The notes under the pieces: model-generated
What the model was told of the DNA's origin: nothing
Databases searched by the model: none
The model's input: only the letters and a program-made list of their open reading frames with translations
In this document: piece after piece, positions 27,597 through 37,363 of the stretch
Position numbering within the stretch: the first letter of the stretch is position 1
Layout of the letters: each line of letters starts with the position of its first letter
Assembly (NCBI GenBank): GCA_031291115.1
Contig: JARLJQ010000010.1
Coordinates: forward strand, 1 to 64,000
DNA length: 64,000 bases
Origin: Legionella sp.
GTDB taxonomy: Bacteria; Pseudomonadota; Gammaproteobacteria; Legionellales; Legionellaceae
Direction of reading: 5' to 3'
Program-made: the position numbers and the translations under genes

Positions 27597-27657
27597 TTAG
27601 GGGCTGTTGACATTTCGCTATTTCGGCCAAGATAGTAGAAATGTCAACAGCCCCTAA
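27597..27657. repeat. MITE-like palindrome with perfect 20-bp arms, copy A
   Basis: TTAGGGGCTGTTGACATTTC (27597-27616) is exactly complementary to 27638-27657, with a 21-base loop. The right arm supplies the stop codon of the downstream minus-strand gene. A second copy lies on the other side of that gene at 29438-29509. No transposase is inside, so it is a non-autonomous element or a hairpin terminator. Confidence 0.9.
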
Positions 27658-29384
27658 TCAAATATTGATGGTCCTGCCGTCGGCTCATCATTTGCCTCAG
27701 GGGCTTTTTTTGCCGGTTGATGGAATCTATGCCTAGTACCCAGTAATTTATGGGGATCAATTACTGGTGCTTCCGCACGTGGCTGTAATTGGGATGCTGT
27801 AGGCTGAGTAGGGGGAGGAACTACTGGTTCTACAGTTTTAGGCATTAATTTTTCTGGAGTAATCTCAGATTTTGGTGATTGCAGTTTAAATTGATCTACA
27901 GTAGTTAAAGCAGTGGTTTCAATTGTTGGGAGTTGAATTTCTGAAGAACTGCTTCCATCATTTAAACTGGCCAATTTACCTGCAGATACGGGAGCTAATA
28001 CTTGTTTTTCAATCTTTTGTTGCCGCTCAAGCCATTGTCTGTAGGCTAAAAGTGCCTGCCAAAATTCTGGTTTGCCACTCAGTTCGATAATAAGCTCTGT
28101 TGTTTTGGTTGATAATTTAAAATAGCTATGTAGTACGCGTCTTAATATGGCTTCAGTTATTTCTTTGGAGCCAGGAACAGGGCTATTAGCGAGAGAGCGG
28201 ATGGTGATTCCCTTTCTTTCTATCAGCGTTATGATATCCAACATGGGCTTATGTATATCAGGCCAGAATTGTTGCACCACTCTATCGTCTACAAAAAAAG
28301 CTTTTGCACTGACGTATGGGGTTGGCCATAAAATATTAATTACTGGTTTTAAAGCCGCAGGAAAAGGAGACTCCTGAATTTTGGTATCGTAGTTAAATAC
28401 CTTTGTCAGCACGGGTAAAATTGATGATATGGTCATAATAGGTTGTGCATCTTCTTGGGGTTGAAATTTTTTTACAAATTTTGTAAATAGAGCATCGGCT
28501 ACAAATTGCACGCTATTCTCATAATGTTTTAAAGGATTTCTTGAGATACTCAGTTGTTGTGGTGCGGTTGGGATATGTTGATGGGCGGCGGCATTAATGT
28601 GCAGCAGCAAGACCAGATGGAGCAGCGATCTGTATACGATAACGGGCGGGAGCCCAATGGTAGACTTCAGTAACTGATCTATTACTAACGTACTTAAGGC
28701 ATAGTTAATTCCTAGAGCCAGTAACGTTTCTAACATCAGCGCTTTATGTCGTGCGCACCGTTCTGGAGTAACTGATTCAGCAATATAGCCCCCCGCCGTA
28801 CTAGTTATTACTGCCATTGAGGCCATTTTGCCAACATAAGGAATATATTCTAATAGAAAAGCCAATAAATAATTGCCACCTAATTTTGCGGGTAATAATA
28901 TAATCTCCCCTTTTGCAAAACGTTTTGTATTGCAATTAGTACAGGATGGCGCAAGCGGATCATCTGCTTTGTGTTTGTTGAATGCGCCGAGGCTTAATGA
29001 ATCAAGGATATAAGTATGCGTTGCTAAAGCAGGGGCTTTTTGCAAGATATACATCCATGAGGCAACTGAAGATAAGGTAGAGAGACAAAAAGTAGACCAT
29101 GACGCATTCCCAGGATTTTTTTCATCATATAAGTGGGTTTGCACACTATTATTTAATGTATACGCTAGAAACATTGGGAACACTTCATATGCGACCACAG
29201 AGGACATTCCTTTAACCACTTTCATCGATTCAGGAGTGAGTAAGGCCGGCAGAGCGCTTCCTAAAGCTTTAACCTGGTTTAACATTTGATCACCCGTATT
29301 GTAAGCATAGGTACTTAATTGCTCTCGTGTAGCATGATTCCATACCTTTTTTGTTCCATCAACAATCGAAGACCACCAGCTCAT
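27654..29384 (-). CDS. Unknown multi-pass membrane protein with proline-rich tail, possible effector
   Basis: A 576-residue protein with no recognised family. Several hydrophobic segments lie between about residues 65 and 270. There is a CxxC pair ('PSCTNCNTKRFAKGEI', about 146-161) and a CxxH in 'ERCARHK'. A helical middle region precedes a long Pro/Thr/Glu-rich tail (about 480-576). The start at 29384 has AGGAG at ideal spacing; a frame six codons longer is unlikely. It is flanked by two copies of a 20-bp-arm palindrome, the 3' one forming its stop codon. Eukaryote-facing effector function is a guess from lineage restriction and tail composition. Confidence 0.6.
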   Translation of the reverse strand: MSWWSSIVDGTKKVWNHATREQLSTYAYNTGDQMLNQVKALGSALPALLTPESMKVVKGMSSVVAYEVFPMFLAYTLNNSVQTHLYDEKNPGNASWSTFCLSTLSSVASWMYILQKAPALATHTYILDSLSLGAFNKHKADDPLAPSCTNCNTKRFAKGEIILLPAKLGGNYLLAFLLEYIPYVGKMASMAVITSTAGGYIAESVTPERCARHKALMLETLLALGINYALSTLVIDQLLKSTIGLPPVIVYRSLLHLVLLLHINAAAHQHIPTAPQQLSISRNPLKHYENSVQFVADALFTKFVKKFQPQEDAQPIMTISSILPVLTKVFNYDTKIQESPFPAALKPVINILWPTPYVSAKAFFVDDRVVQQFWPDIHKPMLDIITLIERKGITIRSLANSPVPGSKEITEAILRRVLHSYFKLSTKTTELIIELSGKPEFWQALLAYRQWLERQQKIEKQVLAPVSAGKLASLNDGSSSSEIQLPTIETTALTTVDQFKLQSPKSEITPEKLMPKTVEPVVPPPTQPTASQLQPRAEAPVIDPHKLLGTRHRFHQPAKKAPEANDEPTAGPSIFD

Positions 29385-29437
29385 ATTTTTCTCCTGAAAC
29401 ATCGGGATTTTATTCTATGAGTAATAAATAAGAAATG

Positions 29438-29509
29438 CTAGGGGCTGTTGACATTTCGCTAGATTGAGCCTATTTCGCCCAAGACAGCAGAAATGTCAAT
29501 AGACCCTAG
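29438..29509. repeat. MITE-like palindrome, copy B
   Basis: CTAGGGGCTGTTGACATTTC at 29438-29457 pairs with 29490-29509 with two mismatches, around a 32-base loop. Same family as 27597-27657; together they bracket the 576-residue membrane protein gene. It also lies just downstream (on the opposite strand sense) of nth. Confidence 0.85.
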
Positions 29510-29533
29510 AGTTTTGTCTTGTTGTAGATACAG

Positions 29534-30169
29534 TCAGGGTAAATTTTTCTCTTTATATTCACAGAGATCCTGAATAATACAGGTACGGCAATGGGGATTA
29601 CGCGCAGTACACACGTAGCGGCCATGTAAGATCAGCCAATGATGGGCATCGAGTAAAAATTCAGGCTCGATGTTTTTGAGCAGTCCTAGCTCAACTGCTA
29701 AAGGCGTTTTGCCCTTGGCAATTCCTGTACGGTTTGCTACCCGAAATATATGGGTATCTACGGCCATAGTAAGCTGGCCAAATGCCGTATTAAGCACTAC
29801 ATTCGCTGTTTTGCGTCCCACACCAGGCAAGGCTTCCAAAGCTTCCCGTTGATTAGGTACTTCGCCCTGGTGCTTTTGGAGTAGTAATTCGCAGGTTTTG
29901 ATAATATGCTGCGCTTTACTATTATACAGACCGATGGTTTTAATATACGTTTTTAATTGTTCCAGGCCTAAGTCCAAAATACTCTGTGCGGTGTTGGCTA
30001 CAGGAAATAATTTGGCGGTTGCTTTATTGACACTGACATCAGTTGCTTGTGCGGAAAGAATGACCGCGATGAGCAGCTCAAAAGCTGAGTGATAAACCAG
30101 CTCTGTAGTGGGATGAGGATTTTGGGCACGAAAGCGCGTGAATAGTTCACGTCGCTTTAATTTATTCAT
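29534..30169 (-). CDS. nth: Endonuclease III
   Basis: A 211-residue DNA glycosylase/AP lyase for oxidised pyrimidines. The helix-hairpin-helix '[18 protein letters not shown]' carries the catalytic lysine, '[12 protein letters not shown]' the catalytic aspartate, and the C-terminal C-X6-C-X2-C-X5-C [4Fe-4S] cluster is intact. Start overlaps the ferredoxin-gene stop by 8 bases, giving the order metG-rnfB-nth in one transcript. Confidence 0.96.
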   Translation of the reverse strand: MNKLKRRELFTRFRAQNPHPTTELVYHSAFELLIAVILSAQATDVSVNKATAKLFPVANTAQSILDLGLEQLKTYIKTIGLYNSKAQHIIKTCELLLQKHQGEVPNQREALEALPGVGRKTANVVLNTAFGQLTMAVDTHIFRVANRTGIAKGKTPLAVELGLLKNIEPEFLLDAHHWLILHGRYVCTARNPHCRTCIIQDLCEYKEKNLP

Positions 30170-30776
30170 GAGTTTTTTTCGCCCGTACTCGTGCTAAAGC
30201 TTGTTGAATGTAATCCTGCTTGGCCTGGGTATCTTGTACCTGATTGGCTGACTGCAAGGCCACTAGTCGTTTTTCTCTATAAGCTTGCTGCTTTTCATGC
30301 TCATCACGCAATAAACGTGTTTGTTTGCGGTTTGCCCGTTGGCGTGCTACGTCTCTATCGTATTCTGGCGCCTCCAGTGTAACCATTTCAATGCAATCCA
30401 CCGGGCAAGGAGCTAGGCATAAACCACAACCAGTACATTCGTGAGTGATGATGGCATGCATCACTTTACCACTGCCAATGATTGCATCCACCGGACAGGC
30501 TTTAATGCATTTAGTACAGCCAATACATTCTTCTTCACGGATAAGCGCCATTGATGGCGCTCTGGTATTCGTCAATGCTTCTGCCAAATAAGGCGTGGCA
30601 TCAATTTTTAGCAAATCCCCTAAAGCCTTAACGGTAGCAACGCCTCCAGGAGGACATTTATTGATAGCTACGCTGCCTTGAGCCAATGCTTCAGCATAAG
30701 GCAGGCAACCTGAAAAATCGCATTCACCGCATTGGGTTTGCGGTAAAAGCGCATCGATGTCTTTAACTGACGCCAT
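30162..30776 (-). CDS. rnfB: RnfB-like ferredoxin-type protein without membrane anchor
   Basis: A 204-residue iron-sulfur protein. N-terminal '[15 protein letters not shown]' matches the RnfB four-cysteine cluster motif. Two CxxCxxCxxxC [4Fe-4S] sites follow ('[14 protein letters not shown]', '[16 protein letters not shown]'), then a basic helical tail. The N-terminal membrane helix of canonical RnfB is absent, and no rnfACDGE genes are in the window. The usual neighbour nth is downstream. It may serve as a soluble electron carrier rather than part of an Rnf complex. Confidence 0.85.
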   Translation of the reverse strand: MASVKDIDALLPQTQCGECDFSGCLPYAEALAQGSVAINKCPPGGVATVKALGDLLKIDATPYLAEALTNTRAPSMALIREEECIGCTKCIKACPVDAIIGSGKVMHAIITHECTGCGLCLAPCPVDCIEMVTLEAPEYDRDVARQRANRKQTRLLRDEHEKQQAYREKRLVALQSANQVQDTQAKQDYIQQALARVRAKKTHE

Positions 30777-32451
30777 TATTCACCTGTTTGGACTGCGCCA
30801 GCATGGCTTCTATTTTTTCCTTTTCAACACGAATCATTAAGGGTTGGAAGTTATTCAGTTGATGGTCTAACAAGGGCTTATCAATTGCTTCCCAGGTTAA
30901 TGCCGAGCAGTTTAAAAATTGCTCGGAAGCTTCTGCCATCATCGGTAAGACGGGTTTTAAATAAGTAATGAGTACACGGAATAAATTGATTCCCATCGTG
31001 CAAATGTTTTGTACTTCCGGTAAGCGTGTTTCATCTTTTGCTACTACCCAAGGTTTGTTCGCATCAATATATTGGTTTACCTTGTCCGCCCCCTCCATAA
31101 TAATACGAATCGCCCGCGCGTAATCACGAGAAACATAAGCCTCAATAATGGATTCACGTAGTTTCAGAAGTTCTGTATATAATTTAGGGTCACTTAACTG
31201 TGTGCTTAAACGATTTTCAAAGCGTTTGTTGATAAAGCCCGCGCAGCGGCTGGCGATATTAACTACTTTACCTACCAGATCCGCATTAATACGATTGGTG
31301 AAGTCTTCAAAATTCAAATCCAGATCATCCACACGGCCATTGAGTTTGGCAGCAAAATAATAACGCAAATATTCAGGATTTAAGTGCTCAAGATAGGTTC
31401 GTGCCTCAAGGAAGGTGCCGCGTGATTTAGACATTTTTTGACCGTCAACGGTTAAAAATCCATGAGTAAAAACTGCTGTAGGCATACGGTGATCGCTGGC
31501 AGCTAACATTGCCGGCCAGAATAAAGCATGGAAATAAACGATGTCTTTACCCACGAAATGGTATAGTTCCGCCGTGGAGTCTTTATCCCAAAATTCAGCA
31601 AAAGAAACATTATGTTCGTCACAGTATTTTTTAAAGCTGGCCATATAACCAATGGGTGCATCAAGCCATACGTAAAAATATTTATCCGTAGTTCCAGGAA
31701 TTGGGAAGCCAAAGTAAGGCGCATCACGCGAAATATCCCATTGTTTTAAGCCTGCGGCAAACCATTCATCTAGCTTATTGGCGACTTCAGTTTGTAAATG
31801 TCCGCCACGAGTCCATTCTTTTAATAAACTCTCAAAGCGCGGTAGATCAAAGAAATAATGCTCTGAATCTTTTTCTATAGGTTTGGCACCTGATATCGCG
31901 GATACGGGATCAATCAGATCGGTGGTGGAATAGGTTGCTCCACATACTTCGCAATTATCGCCGTATTGATCTTTGGCACCGCATTTAGGGCAGGTTCCTT
32001 TAACGTAACGGTCAGGAAGAAACATTTGCTTTAGTGGATCAAAAGCCTGGCTAATGGTTTTTTTAATTATTGTGCCACTTGCGTGCAGTTTTTCATAAAT
32101 AGCAGAAGCTAAAACCTGATTTTCTGGTGAGTGGGTGGTGTGGTAGCAGTCATAATTGATGGAAAAGCCTTTAAAATCATGTTCATGGCTTAGTTTGATT
32201 TCTGCGGTCAAGGCCTCAGGAGTAATGCCCATTTGTTCGGCTTTCAGCATAATAGGCGTACCGTGTGCATCGTCTCCACAGACGCTGATGCATTGAATAC
32301 CTAACATTTTATGAGTACGTACCCATACGTCTGTTTGAACGTGCTCTACCAAATGTCCAAGATGCAAATGCCCATTTGCATAGGGAAGCGCGCTGGTAAC
32401 CAGCATTTTTCGTTCTGTAGCCTTTAATTTAGGATGTATTGACATGTTCAT
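30763..32451 (-). CDS. metG: Methionyl-tRNA synthetase, short form
   Basis: A 562-residue class I synthetase. Signatures: '[11 protein letters not shown]' (HIGH), a zinc knuckle '[21 protein letters not shown]', and 'KMSKSRG'. It ends after the anticodon-binding domain; the C-terminal tRNA-binding/dimerisation domain of the ~677-residue E. coli enzyme is absent, so it is a short, probably monomeric type. Start chosen at ATG 32451 behind AGGAG; ATG 32445 is the alternative, and a TTG at 32466 is unlikely. Overlaps the rnfB-like gene by 14 bases. Confidence 0.95.
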   Translation of the reverse strand: MNMSIHPKLKATERKMLVTSALPYANGHLHLGHLVEHVQTDVWVRTHKMLGIQCISVCGDDAHGTPIMLKAEQMGITPEALTAEIKLSHEHDFKGFSINYDCYHTTHSPENQVLASAIYEKLHASGTIIKKTISQAFDPLKQMFLPDRYVKGTCPKCGAKDQYGDNCEVCGATYSTTDLIDPVSAISGAKPIEKDSEHYFFDLPRFESLLKEWTRGGHLQTEVANKLDEWFAAGLKQWDISRDAPYFGFPIPGTTDKYFYVWLDAPIGYMASFKKYCDEHNVSFAEFWDKDSTAELYHFVGKDIVYFHALFWPAMLAASDHRMPTAVFTHGFLTVDGQKMSKSRGTFLEARTYLEHLNPEYLRYYFAAKLNGRVDDLDLNFEDFTNRINADLVGKVVNIASRCAGFINKRFENRLSTQLSDPKLYTELLKLRESIIEAYVSRDYARAIRIIMEGADKVNQYIDANKPWVVAKDETRLPEVQNICTMGINLFRVLITYLKPVLPMMAEASEQFLNCSALTWEAIDKPLLDHQLNNFQPLMIRVEKEKIEAMLAQSKQVNNGVS

Positions 32452-32576
32452 GAAGCTCCTGACCAATCAGAATATCTGCTCGTATAAAAACGGCCGATTA
32501 TAACGCAAAAAGGAATTAAATGCTGTAGCTAAGCTTCTGGATTTTGATAAGTTAACGAGGTATTTTTTAAGGAAAT

Positions 32577-32603
32577 AAAAACGCGGCAAAGGCCGCGTTT
32601 TGA
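32577..32603 (-). terminator. Intrinsic terminator
   Basis: AAAACGCGGC (32578-32587), loop AAAG, GCCGCGTTTT (32592-32601). Perfect 10-bp stem followed on the minus strand by a T-run, placed 14 bases after the stop of the 193-residue membrane protein gene. The clearest Rho-independent terminator in the window; it may also work for the plus strand. Confidence 0.9.
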
Positions 32604-32616
32604 ATTGTGATACTAC

Positions 32617-33198
32617 TTATTGGCCGTTCATAGAAGGAGCTGACTTCTTCTCTTCTTCTTCTTGTTCTGCAGTTGGTGCAGCTGGTACAGCTGGTACAGC
32701 TGGTACTAGTACCAATGGTACTGCTACTGGAGCAAGTGGCGCAGTTGGGGCAGTTGGAGCAGGTGCTTTTGCAGCATCAAACTCATCATCTGATTCAAGT
32801 CCGTCTTCATTTGCAGGAGTGGGGTTCAACTCAAATCGACGACTCATAGCCGCTGTGCTAGATACAGCAGCACCAGCGCCAAATGTAGCAGCAGGCTCAA
32901 CAACTACACCTGCAGCTGGTGATTTTTTAGAGAAGTAATTGGCAACAGCAGAAAATGCATTAGTAATTCCAGCAAAGGAAAGAGCAGCAACAAAAGACGC
33001 AGCAGCAGTTAAAGCCGCAATTGCACCGATTTGTACTAGGGCGTTAGCACCCACTAATCCAGCGACAGTTAAACCGTATACTGAATAAGCAGCAACAGCA
33101 GCTAAAGTAGCAGGCAATAAAAATAAAGATACTGCAGCAGCGCCTGCTAACAATAAAGATGCGATAAGTGCACCAAGTGCAATTCGTTTCAATGACAT
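32617..33198 (-). CDS. Small alanine-rich membrane protein with acidic C-terminus, possible effector
   Basis: A 193-residue protein. Two or three hydrophobic helices fill about residues 5-95, followed by an Ala/Pro/Val-rich low-complexity tail that ends EQEEEEKKSAPSMNGQ. The Glu run close to the C-terminus is like the E-block of Dot/Icm substrates. No family recognised. It is monocistronic, with GGAG upstream of the start and a strong terminator behind. The Ala/Pro composition could equally mark a structural envelope protein. Confidence 0.6.
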   Translation of the reverse strand: MSLKRIALGALIASLLLAGAAAVSLFLLPATLAAVAAYSVYGLTVAGLVGANALVQIGAIAALTAAASFVAALSFAGITNAFSAVANYFSKKSPAAGVVVEPAATFGAGAAVSSTAAMSRRFELNPTPANEDGLESDDEFDAAKAPAPTAPTAPLAPVAVPLVLVPAVPAVPAAPTAEQEEEEKKSAPSMNGQ

Positions 33199-33525
33199 AT
33201 TAATTTCTCCATAAAGTTATGTAAATCGGGGCGAATGATAACAATGATTTTGCAGGCTGTGAACCAAAAGTGTGCAATATGTTGTAACAAAAGTGTAAAT
33301 TAAACGGTTTAAAGCAAAAATAGTAGACCAAACAAAGATCCAAATGGTTTTCGTTTGATTTTTTTGCGTTTATTTTGCTCTGTTTGGCGGGCGTTTTAGA
33401 TAAAAAGGCCTGTAATTTTAATCATTTTCGGTGAATGTACTGTTAATCATTGCTCGTTCTTTGAAAATATTGTTAAAATATGCACAACAAAATCAATAGT
33501 ATCTTCTTTATAGTATGGATCTTTA
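33199..33525. other. Divergent promoter region
   Basis: About 330 AT-rich bases between the divergent small membrane protein gene and manC, presumably holding both promoters. A weak TTGCTC-17-TTAAAA pair lies near 33450-33480 ahead of manC. No RNA gene or repeat was recognised. Confidence 0.4.
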
Positions 33526-34953
33526 ATGACGACTCTTTATCCAGTTATATTAGCAGGAGGCTCCGGCACCCGCTTATGGCCTTTATCACGAAAGAATTAC
33601 CCCAAGCAATTTTTAGCCTTAAATGGTAAATCTTCTCTTTTACAGCAAACGGCAAAAAGAGTACAAAATTTAAAAAGTAACCATACGTTAATTGTCAGTA
33701 ATGACGCACATTATTTTTTATGCCAAGAACAACTGGCAGCATTTAATGAGCAGCAAACCTACCTTTTAGAGCCCTGCGCACGTAATACGGCGCCAGCCAT
33801 TGCTAGTGCGGCTCATTATTTAGTACACACTGCGGGTCCAGATGCGGTGATGTTAGTGTTGCCCTCAGATCATTGGATAGCTGATGATGCGGCATGGACT
33901 GAGGCGATGCTTCTTGGCGCACAATATGCCGCAGCGCATGATGCGGTAGTTACTTTTGGAATCCAGCCTGACAGTCCGAAAACAGGTTACGGTTATATTG
34001 AAGCCGGTTTGTCTTTAGACTCTCGTGTACAACAGGTCTTAAGCTTTCGAGAAAAGCCTGACGCAGACGTTGCTGCAGAATTTATTGCTTGTGGCAATTA
34101 TTTTTGGAACAGCGGTATGTTTGTCTGTCGTGCTGGAGTTTATCTGGAAGAATTAGCCAAGCATCACCCTGATATTCATCAATTCAGCCAACAGTCGGTA
34201 ACTCGTGCAAAACATCATAATGATTATTTACGTCTTGATCAGGACAGTTTTGCACAATGTGAAGCCGAATCAATTGACTACGCCATTATGGAAAAGACCG
34301 ATAAGGCTGTTGTGATACCTGTTTCCATGCAATGGAGCGATTTAGGATGTTGGACCGCTGTTGCTGATGCTAATGAAGCGGATAAGTCTGGTAATACGCT
34401 TACAGGCAAGGTAATCGCTCAAGACAGCTCTAATTGTTTAATCCATAGTTCTGGTATTTTAGTCACGGCCGTAGGTATTCAGGATCAAATTATTGTGGCA
34501 ACCCAAGATGCCATTTTAGTTGCTGATAAAAAATACTCACAACAGGTAAAGGAATTGGTGAACTCTTTAAGCAAAGACCATTTCCAATTGACTCAAGATC
34601 ATCAACGTGTTTCCAGGCCTTGGGGCTATTATGAGGTTTTGGCTGAAGGTGCGGTCTTTAAGGTAAAACGCCTCATGGTAAAACCTGGCGCCCGATTGTC
34701 GTTACAAATGCACCAACATCGAGCAGAACACTGGGTTGTTGTTTCAGGAACCGCAGAAGTAGTTAATGACACGCAAACGCTGTATTTATCAGTGAATCAA
34801 TCAACTTACATCGCACAAAATACCTTGCATCGTCTCAGTAATCCAGGTAATGAGCCACTTTATGTGATTGAAGTGCAAAGCGGTTCTTATTTAGGTGAAG
34901 ATGATATTAAACGTTTTGATGACATTTATGCACGCGTTAAGGAAGAAGCGTAA
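33526..34953 (+). CDS. manC: Mannose-1-phosphate guanylyltransferase / mannose-6-phosphate isomerase
   Basis: A 475-residue type II bifunctional enzyme. N-terminal nucleotidyltransferase 'LAGGSGTRLWPLSRKNYPKQF'; middle 'FREKPDADVAAEFI' and 'FWNSGMFV'; C-terminal cupin (isomerase) with 'RPWGYYEVL', 'LSLQMHQHRAEHWVVVSG' and 'HRLSNPGNEPL'. Makes GDP-mannose for surface polysaccharide. It stands alone here, well away from the polysaccharide genes at the window's right end. Confidence 0.95.
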   Translation: MTTLYPVILAGGSGTRLWPLSRKNYPKQFLALNGKSSLLQQTAKRVQNLKSNHTLIVSNDAHYFLCQEQLAAFNEQQTYLLEPCARNTAPAIASAAHYLVHTAGPDAVMLVLPSDHWIADDAAWTEAMLLGAQYAAAHDAVVTFGIQPDSPKTGYGYIEAGLSLDSRVQQVLSFREKPDADVAAEFIACGNYFWNSGMFVCRAGVYLEELAKHHPDIHQFSQQSVTRAKHHNDYLRLDQDSFAQCEAESIDYAIMEKTDKAVVIPVSMQWSDLGCWTAVADANEADKSGNTLTGKVIAQDSSNCLIHSSGILVTAVGIQDQIIVATQDAILVADKKYSQQVKELVNSLSKDHFQLTQDHQRVSRPWGYYEVLAEGAVFKVKRLMVKPGARLSLQMHQHRAEHWVVVSGTAEVVNDTQTLYLSVNQSTYIAQNTLHRLSNPGNEPLYVIEVQSGSYLGEDDIKRFDDIYARVKEEA

Positions 34954-34995
34954 GTCTTGTCTAGAACATAGAGCAGGAAATAAATCCTTGAGATA

Positions 34996-35135
34996 GTTGT
35001 AGGTTGGGCTGTAAAGCCCAACAGCGGAGCGTAGCGACATCTATATTAATTCATTATATGTTTGGCGCAAGCCTTTGTTTGGCACAGAAGAAGTCGCTGC
35101 GCTCTACTGTTGGGCCAAAAGGCCCAACCTACAAC
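34996..35135. repeat. ~140-bp palindromic dispersed repeat
   Basis: Outer arms GTTGTAGGTTGGGC and GCCCAACCTACAAC are perfect inverted repeats. Inside, each end carries its own small hairpin (TTGGGC...GCCCAA) and a second inverted pair, GAGCGTAGCGAC / GTCGCTGCGCTC. A related degenerate copy is at 7503-7646. It fills much of the 383-base gap between manC and the next gene; the rest of that gap (35136-35336) holds only a promoter candidate, TTGTTT-17-TTATAA near 35240-35270. Confidence 0.88.
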
Positions 35136-35336
35136 GATTTTGACGGCTCTCTATTCATAATTAGTGTTAATTTATCTAACTCCTCCCAAGATAGCGCAAA
35201 TATTAGTATCAATTCTGTAAATCAGCTAAAAACCTCCTTGTTTCCAAAATAAGTGCTATGTTATAAAAAAGAACAAACTTGTTTTTTATGATTAAAAAGA
35301 ATGAGGCAAAAACAATTTCTCTAGAAAGGTGACATT

Positions 35337-37310
35337 ATGACAACAAGCAGCGGGGTTCTTCAGTCTTATCTTCTTCAAGCGATTAAGGAGAAGAAGAAGG
35401 TACGCCCGGAAGATTTGCTTGCTCATTTTCAAGAGATTAAAAAGCAGAAGAAGCTAGCCCAGGAAGAGTTCCTTGACTTAAGAGATGGTGATTTCCTTAC
35501 TCCTTTAAATTTTTATTTAGGTATTTTAGACAGTACTGATTCTATTCTTATTAAATATATGGAAAAAGCAAAACAAACTCAATTAAGAGACGATTTACGT
35601 GTTACTTATTTGCTTTTATTAACACAGTACGAGTTTGAACGCACTCATCAAAAAACTGAAAATAAGATAATTTATGCCGAACAAATACAACGGACTCGTG
35701 CGTTAATTAAAAAATGTTGTGATTCGTTAGAGGATTTAGATGAAGAATATCAAGAGATAATTAATAAGGCTCCTGAGCAGGCATGGTTTTCTGATGGGAA
35801 ACCGATTAAATATCTGGGTATTGAAGTTGCCCATGAAATTGCTAAAGACATTGTGGATATGATGGACGACAAAAGTCGTCTGATTCCTGATCGTGTAGTT
35901 AATGATATTGATGAGACTCTCATGCCTGAAGATGGGCTTAATGATCATAAAAGTAAAACTACAAAAGATGGTTTAAGAGCTTTAAATGAGAAAAGACTGT
36001 ATTGGATTTGGGCTTCCGTATTTTTAAAAACAGTACTTTCTTTAGTACCTGAAGATTTTTACAATTCCGGTCAGGCTGCAGATGCAGTTAAAACGCCTGA
36101 TCCTTATACCGGTTGTTTAAGCTGGTCTTTGTACTATTTCCGTTTTTCACTGAATTTATTTCTTTTACTCAAACACACTATTCGTGGTCCCTGGATGGAG
36201 CAAGCAGAAAAGGACCTCCCCTGGACTGAGCGTTTTCAAACCCAGTGGGCACAAAGAAAATTTACTTTGTTGAATGATTCTTTATGGGGAACCGCAAATT
36301 TAGCCTGTTACTTCTGGCTTAATGGCAAGGGCGCTTTGGGTGCATGGGGTGATGCGTTGACCATTGTGCTTTTAGTGTTTGATCTCAGCGTCGCCTTATG
36401 GGATTTTGAAGAGCAACAAACTAAATATGAGAAGAGTATATCGCAGTTTGACAAGGATATGGTTGCATTAAAACAACAAATTAGTGATCTTAATGCGGAT
36501 AGTGATGCCACTAGAAAAAGCGAGAATGAAAAACAAATCGCCCTTTGCCGCATGCGACTGGATGCTTTAGAGCGTGAAAAAACGCACTGTCAACAGGATT
36601 GGGAGCTACAAAAACTGGCCTTATATAATGATGTAGCGTACGCCACTGGTCTAATTCTGGCTTTTGTGTTGTTAACTACACCTTTTATGCCGCTTTCTGC
36701 CGCCGCTGCAATGTCTCTGGGTATTGCTGGTGCTGTTTTATGCTTTGCATTTACCGTAATTAATAATGCGATAAAAAGCGGGCTTGCTATTACTAAGTCA
36801 AATCGCTCCTTAAAAGAAGCGCGCAATGATGAACAACAGCAAATTATCGCTTTGGAGAAGCTATTAAAAGAGAATCCTGATCTGAATGATAATGAGAAAC
36901 AATTTCTCTATCTTGACATTCAACGACTTCGCGCAGAAACAGAGTACCAAAAACAAATGATTGTTTTGCAGTCGGTACAATTAGCGCGCTCTATTATGAT
37001 AGAGGCAATGATTCCTGCTCTTATTTTTGCATGTCTGGTATTTTTCCCTCTGGGAATTGGTCTGGGAGTAATGGGCGGTGCGCTAGGTTTGGCTATTGCT
37101 TCTAATCTTTTGATTAACGCCTTATTTAAACCCGATGAAAGTAAGAGGAAAGCTCCTGAGCTGAATGAGGAAGCGTATACCAAATATTGTAAAAATACCT
37201 TTTTTGGTGCACCAGCTGCAAGCAACAAATCATCATCAGTAACAGAGCAAGCGAGTGATAGCTCTGAATCAGATGATAGTTATAGTAGTGGTTTTTCTCA
37301 GGCATTATAA
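35337..37310 (+). CDS. Large unknown membrane/coiled-coil protein, possible effector
   Basis: A 657-residue protein of no recognised family. The N-terminal third is helical and charged. Hydrophobic segments occur near residues 215-235, 255-275, 310-350, 435-485 and 565-605. Two coiled-coil stretches (about 360-430 and 490-560) lie between membrane pairs. The C-terminus is Ser/Asp-rich (about 620-657). AAAGGTGA precedes the start, and the upstream region has a TGCTATGTTATAA block similar to the box before the two repeat proteins. Lineage-restricted membrane/coiled-coil proteins of this kind are frequent among Legionella effectors; inference only. Confidence 0.6.
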   Translation: MTTSSGVLQSYLLQAIKEKKKVRPEDLLAHFQEIKKQKKLAQEEFLDLRDGDFLTPLNFYLGILDSTDSILIKYMEKAKQTQLRDDLRVTYLLLLTQYEFERTHQKTENKIIYAEQIQRTRALIKKCCDSLEDLDEEYQEIINKAPEQAWFSDGKPIKYLGIEVAHEIAKDIVDMMDDKSRLIPDRVVNDIDETLMPEDGLNDHKSKTTKDGLRALNEKRLYWIWASVFLKTVLSLVPEDFYNSGQAADAVKTPDPYTGCLSWSLYYFRFSLNLFLLLKHTIRGPWMEQAEKDLPWTERFQTQWAQRKFTLLNDSLWGTANLACYFWLNGKGALGAWGDALTIVLLVFDLSVALWDFEEQQTKYEKSISQFDKDMVALKQQISDLNADSDATRKSENEKQIALCRMRLDALEREKTHCQQDWELQKLALYNDVAYATGLILAFVLLTTPFMPLSAAAAMSLGIAGAVLCFAFTVINNAIKSGLAITKSNRSLKEARNDEQQQIIALEKLLKENPDLNDNEKQFLYLDIQRLRAETEYQKQMIVLQSVQLARSIMIEAMIPALIFACLVFFPLGIGLGVMGGALGLAIASNLLINALFKPDESKRKAPELNEEAYTKYCKNTFFGAPAASNKSSSVTEQASDSSESDDSYSSGFSQAL

Positions 37311-37330
37311 GTTTAAATTACATACACTAA

Positions 37331-37363
37331 GAATCCGCGTCTTTACATTAGTCGCTCGGATTT
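37331..37363 (+). terminator. Weak hairpin with T-run
   Basis: AATCCG and CGGATT pair across a 20-odd-base loop and are followed by TTTT, 20 bases after the stop of the 657-residue protein gene. The stem is short, so assignment is tentative. Confidence 0.35.
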
